DNA of 64,000 nucleotides from Paenarthrobacter aurescens (GTDB lineage: Bacteria > Actinomycetota > Actinomycetes > Actinomycetales > Micrococcaceae): the NCBI RefSeq assembly GCF_025421775.1, contig NZ_JAOEFX010000005.1:1-64000 (forward strand). The letters are read 5' to 3'. Positions 60,120-64,000 of the stretch are shown here, in pieces. Below the pieces are notes generated by a model. The model did no database searches, was not told where the DNA came from, and saw only the letters and a list, made by a program, of their open reading frames with translations. Position 1 is the first letter of the stretch, and every line of letters begins with the position of its first letter. The translations under genes were made by a program, and so were the position numbers.

Positions 60120-62248
60120 CGGAGGACATTTTCGACGCCGGAGGGTCACTCGAGGACCGTATCCTCGGCGGTTTGGATGAAGAGCAGCGTGAAGTAGCCA
60201 GTACCCTGACGGGCCCCATGTGTGTCCTCGCGGGGGCCGGTACGGGCAAGACCCGTGCCATCACACACCGCATCGCGTACGGGGTTCACTCCGGCGTCTA
60301 CAGCCCGCAACGGCTGCTGGCCGTGACGTTTACCGCGCGGGCGGCAGCGGAAATGCGCAGCAGGCTTCGTGATCTTGGTGTCGCCAACGTTCAAGCGCGC
60401 ACCTTCCACGCTGCCGCACTAAGGCAATTGCAGTTCTTCTGGCCCCAGGCAATTGGCGGGACATTGCCAAATCTCCTGGACCACAAGGCCAACATGATCG
60501 CTGAAGCCTCCCGCAGGCTCCGCCTAAGCACGGACCGCGCATCCATCAGGGACTTGGCCGCTGAAATTGAATGGGCGAAGGTGTCAATGCTGACACCGGC
60601 CAACTACCTTGAGAACGCCCAGGACCGGGGAACGCCTGGCGGCTTTGACCTGACGGCGGTGTCCCGTGTTTTCCAGGCCTATGAGGACATCAAGACCGAC
60701 CGCAACGTCATCGACTTCGAGGACGTCCTCCTGATCACCGTGGGTATCCTCCAGGAGGACCCGAAAGTGGCCGCTACGGTCCGGGAACAGTACCGGCATT
60801 TCGTGGTGGATGAGTACCAGGACGTATCGCCGCTGCAACAGCGGCTGTTGGATTTGTGGCTCGGGGGCCGAAACGAGTTGTGTGTGGTTGGCGATGCCAG
60901 CCAGACCATCTATTCCTTCACTGGTGCTTCACCCAAGCATTTGCTGGGGTTCAAAGCACAGTTCCCGGGAGCAACTGTCGTGAAGCTCATCCGTGACTAT
61001 CGGTCCACCCCGCAAGTGGTGAAGCTGGCCAACGAACTCCTCGGGTCCCGCAGGAGTGGTGGTCCTGTTGCAGATGCCGCATGGGCGCCGCCCCTCCAGC
61101 TCGTTGCGCAGCGGCCCTCCGGTCCTGAGCCGCGCTTCATGGAGTGCCCGGATGACGAGGCCGAGGCAGCCGTGGTGGCCGGCAGGATTCAGGAATTGCT
61201 CAGCGCCGGTGTGAAGGCCAGTGAAATTGCCATACTGTTCCGCACCAACGGTCAGTCCGAGGCCTATGAGCAGGCTCTCGCTTCAGCCGGTATCGGCTAC
61301 CAGCTGCGAGGTGGCGAACGGTTCTTCGCCCGGAAGGAAGTCCGGGATGCCATTCTCCAGCTGCGGGCCGCAACCCGCGCCGTGGCTGAGGGACCCCAAG
61401 AAGCACTGGGGCAGATCGTTCGGGATATTGTCGCTTCGCTTGGATATACGGATGCCGCACCGCACAGCGGGGGAGCGCTCCGCGAGAGGTGGGAATCGTT
61501 GGCTGCCTTGGTGGCCTTGGCCGATGAACTCGCCGTCAGCCGTGGCGAGTCCTTCACCTTGGCTGAGTTCGTCAACGAGCTCCAGGAACGCTCGGTGGCA
61601 CAGCACGCACCTACCGTCCAGGGCGTGACCCTGGCTTCCCTGCATGCCGCGAAGGGCCTCGAATGGGATGCTGTCTTCCTGGTGGGCCTCAGCGAAGGCC
61701 TCATGCCCATCTCCTTCGCTGATACGCCGGAGGACGTGGATGAAGAACGCCGCTTGCTCTATGTAGGAATCACCCGGGCACGGGAACACCTGTGTCTTTC
61801 GTGGTCCACCGCCCGAACTCCGGGCGGCCGGGCCAACCGCAAGCCCTCGCGCTTTTTGGACGGACTTCGACCCAATTCGGTGGCCTCCGCAAGCGCTCGG
61901 AGCAAGACAGGCCCCACTCGCCGCAAAGCTGCGGTGCCGGCGTCGTGCAGGGTGTGCGGAAGCATGCTGGCCAGTGGAGCCGAGCGCAAGGTGGGGCGTT
62001 GCAACCAGTGCCCACCGTCGTATGAGGAACAAACCTTTGATGCGCTGAGGCAGTGGCGCAAGGATGAAGCGAAGTCGGCCGATGTCCCTGCGTATGTTGT
62101 CTTCACGGACGCTACGCTCACGGCCATCGCCGAGGCCAAACCGTCGACGCTTGAGGAACTGGCCGGCTTGGCGGGTATCGGCCCGTCCAAACTTGAGCGC
62201 TACGGCGAAGCAGTCCTGGCAGTTCTCACCGAGAGCACTGAACTCTGA
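60116..62248 (+). CDS. uvrD2: ATP-dependent DNA helicase UvrD2
   Basis: A 710-residue SF1 3'-5' helicase. Walker A GAGTGKT (40-46), VVDEYQDVSPLQQ, VVGDASQTIYSFTGA, LASLHAAKGLEWDAVFLVGL and LLYVGITRAREHLCLSW are present. After the motor comes the tetracysteine linker CRVCGS...CNQCP and a C-terminal HRDC domain (~630-705, SADVPAYVVFTDATLTAIAE). This domain set defines UvrD2 of actinobacteria, an essential helicase in M. tuberculosis. GTG start overlapping nudC; stop overlaps the next gene (TGATG). Confidence 0.94.
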   Translation: MTEDIFDAGGSLEDRILGGLDEEQREVASTLTGPMCVLAGAGTGKTRAITHRIAYGVHSGVYSPQRLLAVTFTARAAAEMRSRLRDLGVANVQARTFHAAALRQLQFFWPQAIGGTLPNLLDHKANMIAEASRRLRLSTDRASIRDLAAEIEWAKVSMLTPANYLENAQDRGTPGGFDLTAVSRVFQAYEDIKTDRNVIDFEDVLLITVGILQEDPKVAATVREQYRHFVVDEYQDVSPLQQRLLDLWLGGRNELCVVGDASQTIYSFTGASPKHLLGFKAQFPGATVVKLIRDYRSTPQVVKLANELLGSRRSGGPVADAAWAPPLQLVAQRPSGPEPRFMECPDDEAEAAVVAGRIQELLSAGVKASEIAILFRTNGQSEAYEQALASAGIGYQLRGGERFFARKEVRDAILQLRAATRAVAEGPQEALGQIVRDIVASLGYTDAAPHSGGALRERWESLAALVALADELAVSRGESFTLAEFVNELQERSVAQHAPTVQGVTLASLHAAKGLEWDAVFLVGLSEGLMPISFADTPEDVDEERRLLYVGITRAREHLCLSWSTARTPGGRANRKPSRFLDGLRPNSVASASARSKTGPTRRKAAVPASCRVCGSMLASGAERKVGRCNQCPPSYEEQTFDALRQWRKDEAKSADVPAYVVFTDATLTAIAEAKPSTLEELAGLAGIGPSKLERYGEAVLAVLTESTEL

Positions 62249-62898
62249 TGGCGCCCCGAACTGCAGCTGACCGTGAGATTCCGCTCGTTACCGACGACGG
62301 CGCTCCTGTCGTGGTGCGCCGCTCGGCACGGCGTCGAAGGACTGTTGCTGCTTTTTGGGAGGACGGCAACGCCGTAGTGGCTATCCCGGCCAGCTTCACT
62401 AAGTCGCAGGAGCGGGAATGGGTCCGACGCATGCTTGCGAAACTGAAGAAGCAGGGCGAGCATCGGTCGGGGCAAGGAAGGCGCCGTCCCGCCACAGACG
62501 AAGTACTCGCTGAGCATGCCGCGCACCTTTCGCGGACATACCTGGGCGGGCGGGCTGTTCCGACGTCGGTGCGTTGGGTCAGCAACCAGAACTCGCGGTG
62601 GGGTTCGGCTACGCCGGCGGACGGCACCATCAGGCTTTCACACAAGCTTCAGCCCATGCCGCAGTGGGTCATCGACTACGTTCTCGTGCACGAACTCGCG
62701 CACCTGCTGGTAGCAGGTCACAATGCCGAGTTCTGGAGGTTGGTCGAGGCTTATCCCGAAACGCAGCGGGCCAAGGCCTTCTTGGAAGGCGTTGCTTTTG
62801 CCACGTCCCGGGGTCTTCCCGTAGATGCAGTGTCCAGCGATCATGCGCCCTCCACTGCGGACCTGACTGATGAGGGCGACAAGCGATTGACACAGTAA
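62248..62898 (+). CDS. YgjP/DUF45-type zinc metallopeptidase
   Basis: A 216-residue protein of the YgjP-like (DUF45, M48-related) gluzincin family. The zinc site is VHELAHLLVAGHNAEFWRLV: HExxH plus a downstream His. SNQNSRWGSATPADGTIRLS before it is the family signature. Many members are part of type I restriction islands or act as cytosolic peptidases; the role is unknown. Last gene of the nudC-uvrD2 unit, with 1-nt overlap to uvrD2, followed by a hairpin. Confidence 0.88.
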   Translation: MAPRTAADREIPLVTDDGAPVVVRRSARRRRTVAAFWEDGNAVVAIPASFTKSQEREWVRRMLAKLKKQGEHRSGQGRRRPATDEVLAEHAAHLSRTYLGGRAVPTSVRWVSNQNSRWGSATPADGTIRLSHKLQPMPQWVIDYVLVHELAHLLVAGHNAEFWRLVEAYPETQRAKAFLEGVAFATSRGLPVDAVSSDHAPSTADLTDEGDKRLTQ

Positions 62899-62925
62899 TG
62901 GCCGCCATCCGGGATGGCGGCCATT
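62897..62925. terminator. Bidirectional terminator hairpin
   Basis: AATGGCCGCCAT pairs with ATGGCGGCCATT (12 bp, CCGGG loop); the stem begins inside the TAA of the metallopeptidase gene, and the convergent DUF2342 gene ends at 62946. U-tracts are poor. Confidence 0.6.
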
Positions 62926-62945
62926 GCCGTGGTTGTCACAACCGC

Positions 62946-64000
62946 TTACTTGGCAGGCGACTCCGGATCTGTGTCGTCCGATGGAGTTTCGTCGCTGGAC
63001 CCGTCCTCCGCGGAAGCGCCGGAATCTGAGGCTTCAGCACCGGTTTGGTCGGTGTCGTAGCCGCCGCTCAGCAGCTTCTGGAGGGCGTCATCAACTTCGC
63101 TGTCACTGGCTTCGGCGAGCCGCCGGCGTTCGGAGAAGCCTTTGGGGTCGTCGAGGTCGGCACCGGTCGGCAGCAGATCCGGGTGGTGCCAGATCGCATC
63201 GCGGCCTGCGATGCCGCGCTCTTCCTTCAAAGTTGCCCACAACGTTGCAGCCTCCCGGAGTCTGCGGGGCCGCAGTTCCAGTCCGACGAGGGAGGAGAAG
63301 GCGTGCTCGGCCGGTCCGCCCGTGGCGCGGCGACGACGAACAGTCTCGCGGAGCGCTGTCGCCGACGGCAGGACTTTGTCGGTAGCTTCTGCTGTGAGCT
63401 CGTCCACCCAACCCTCGACGAGCGCGAGTGCGGTTTCGAGCTTTTCCAATGCGGCGGTCTGAACCGGGGTTCGTTCCGGCGTGAAGACTCCTTGGGACAA
63501 GGCTTCCTGGATTCCCTCAGGGTTGCTGGGATCCAGGTCCCGGGCCAGGTCTTCAATGCGGGACATGTCAATGTGGATGCCGCGGGCGTACGCCTCAATG
63601 GCACCCAGCAAATGGCCACGCAACCAAGGGACCTGGACGAACAGCCTGGCATGGGCGGCTTCGCGGACGGCCAGGAACAGCCGGACATCGTTTTCGGGCA
63701 GACTGAGGCCCTCCCCAAATTTGGCCACATTGGCCGGCAGGAGTGCCATTTCCAAGTCGGCCAAGGGGACGCCGATGTCAGTGGAACTGACAACCTCCGC
63801 TGAAAGAGCACCAATTGCTTGTCCGAGTTGCATGCCGAAGATCGCGCCGCCCATGTTTTGGAGCATGGACGAGGCGCCGCCCATCATGGACTTCATTTCC
63901 TCGGGCATCTGCTGGGTGAGAGCGTTGGACAGCGCGTTGGCGATGCTGTTCGCCACGGGTTCGGTCAGGCGCTTCCACGTACCCAGGGTTGCTTCAACCC
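62946..64000 (-). CDS. DUF2342 / zincin-like protein, 5' end outside the window
   Basis: At least 351 residues of an actinobacterial DUF2342 (zincin_2, TIGR03624-type) protein; the frame stays open to the right edge, reading VEATLGTWKRLTEPVANSIA across the GTG at 63956, so that codon is not the true start. Family landmarks are AIFGMQLGQAIGALSAEVVS, VREAAHARLFVQVPWLRGHL, LALVEGWVDELTAEA and the C-terminal RRLREAATLWATL; a Ser/Asp/Glu-rich tail ends it. No HExxH is seen in this part. Function unknown; the homologue (Rv3195, from memory) also lies near uvrD2 in mycobacteria. Confidence 0.85.
   Translation of the reverse strand, partial: VEATLGTWKRLTEPVANSIANALSNALTQQMPEEMKSMMGGASSMLQNMGGAIFGMQLGQAIGALSAEVVSSTDIGVPLADLEMALLPANVAKFGEGLSLPENDVRLFLAVREAAHARLFVQVPWLRGHLLGAIEAYARGIHIDMSRIEDLARDLDPSNPEGIQEALSQGVFTPERTPVQTAALEKLETALALVEGWVDELTAEATDKVLPSATALRETVRRRRATGGPAEHAFSSLVGLELRPRRLREAATLWATLKEERGIAGRDAIWHHPDLLPTGADLDDPKGFSERRRLAEASDSEVDDALQKLLSGGYDTDQTGAEASDSGASAEDGSSDETPSDDTDPESPAK

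Overview
The window looks like chromosomal DNA of a high-GC actinobacterium of the Micrococcaceae, most likely Arthrobacter, Paenarthrobacter or Pseudarthrobacter. This rests on GC-rich codon use with many GTG and TTG starts, actinobacteria-only families (DUF3117, DUF3107, DUF2342, the sigE/anti-sigma/tatB/mrp neighbourhood, AdnAB, UvrD2 with a tetracysteine motif), a coproporphyrin-type haem pathway and a GluABCD-type importer. About 61 protein genes, one pseudogene and one riboswitch are supported. I saw no rRNA, tRNA, CRISPR array, prophage or insertion sequence. The first ~80 bases are almost pure C/G and look like a contig-edge artefact.

Layout. 0.1-4.5 kb: galE, a TetR regulator, two unassigned proteins and dapD. 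4.6-9.1 kb: dapE (divergent from dapD) and a leftward gluABCD-type amino-acid importer. 9.2-19.1 kb: LOG-family hydrolase, DivIVA-domain protein, membrane mannosyltransferase, DUF3117, O-methyltransferase, ECF sigma factor (SigE type) with zinc anti-sigma, tatB, mrp, DUF1003 protein, a soluble MgtE-N/CBS protein and a stress membrane protein. As I remember it, this matches the mycobacterial block Rv1201c-Rv1232c, here without htrA. 19.2-27.6 kb: aminopeptidase P, PHP phosphoesterase, marC, an orphan DNA methyltransferase directly behind a DEAD-box helicase, an RNase II-like enzyme and a ferritin-like protein. 27.6-31.1 kb: thiamine genes, thiE divergent from a TPP-riboswitch-controlled thiOSG plus a pterin dehydratase. 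31.1-33.7 kb: small membrane protein, DUF3107, TetR and moeZ. A decayed short-chain dehydrogenase pseudogene separates moeZ from the haem region.

34.0-45.4 kb is an almost complete haem pathway. hemA diverges from hemE-cgoX-chdC-cpfC-hemC-hemD-hemB-(flavin monooxygenase)-hemL, mostly with 1-4 nt overlaps. Only glutamyl-tRNA synthetase is missing from the glutamate-to-haem route, and the order of end enzymes implies the coproporphyrin-dependent branch. 45.5-49.3 kb holds a GH3-like lipoprotein and a second polar-amino-acid ABC importer. 49.6-64 kb is a DNA-repair and nucleic-acid region: DEDDh exonuclease, alkyltransferase-like protein, AdnA-AdnB helicase-nuclease, a kinase-like phosphotransferase, NudC, UvrD2, a YgjP-type metallopeptidase, and a DUF2342 protein cut by the right edge.

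Two window-wide patterns stand out. Many first genes of transcription units carry a TANNNT hexamer 5-7 nt before the start codon and no ribosome-binding site, the hallmark of leaderless mRNAs. Most convergent pairs are closed by long, near-perfect hairpins able to terminate from both sides. I found no clearly new biological system. The best leads are the candidate regulatory sites upstream of chdC, the flavin enzyme with an 18-bp minisatellite inside the haem operon, the helicase-methyltransferase pair, and the pseudogene scar where a haem block interrupts an otherwise conserved actinobacterial gene order.
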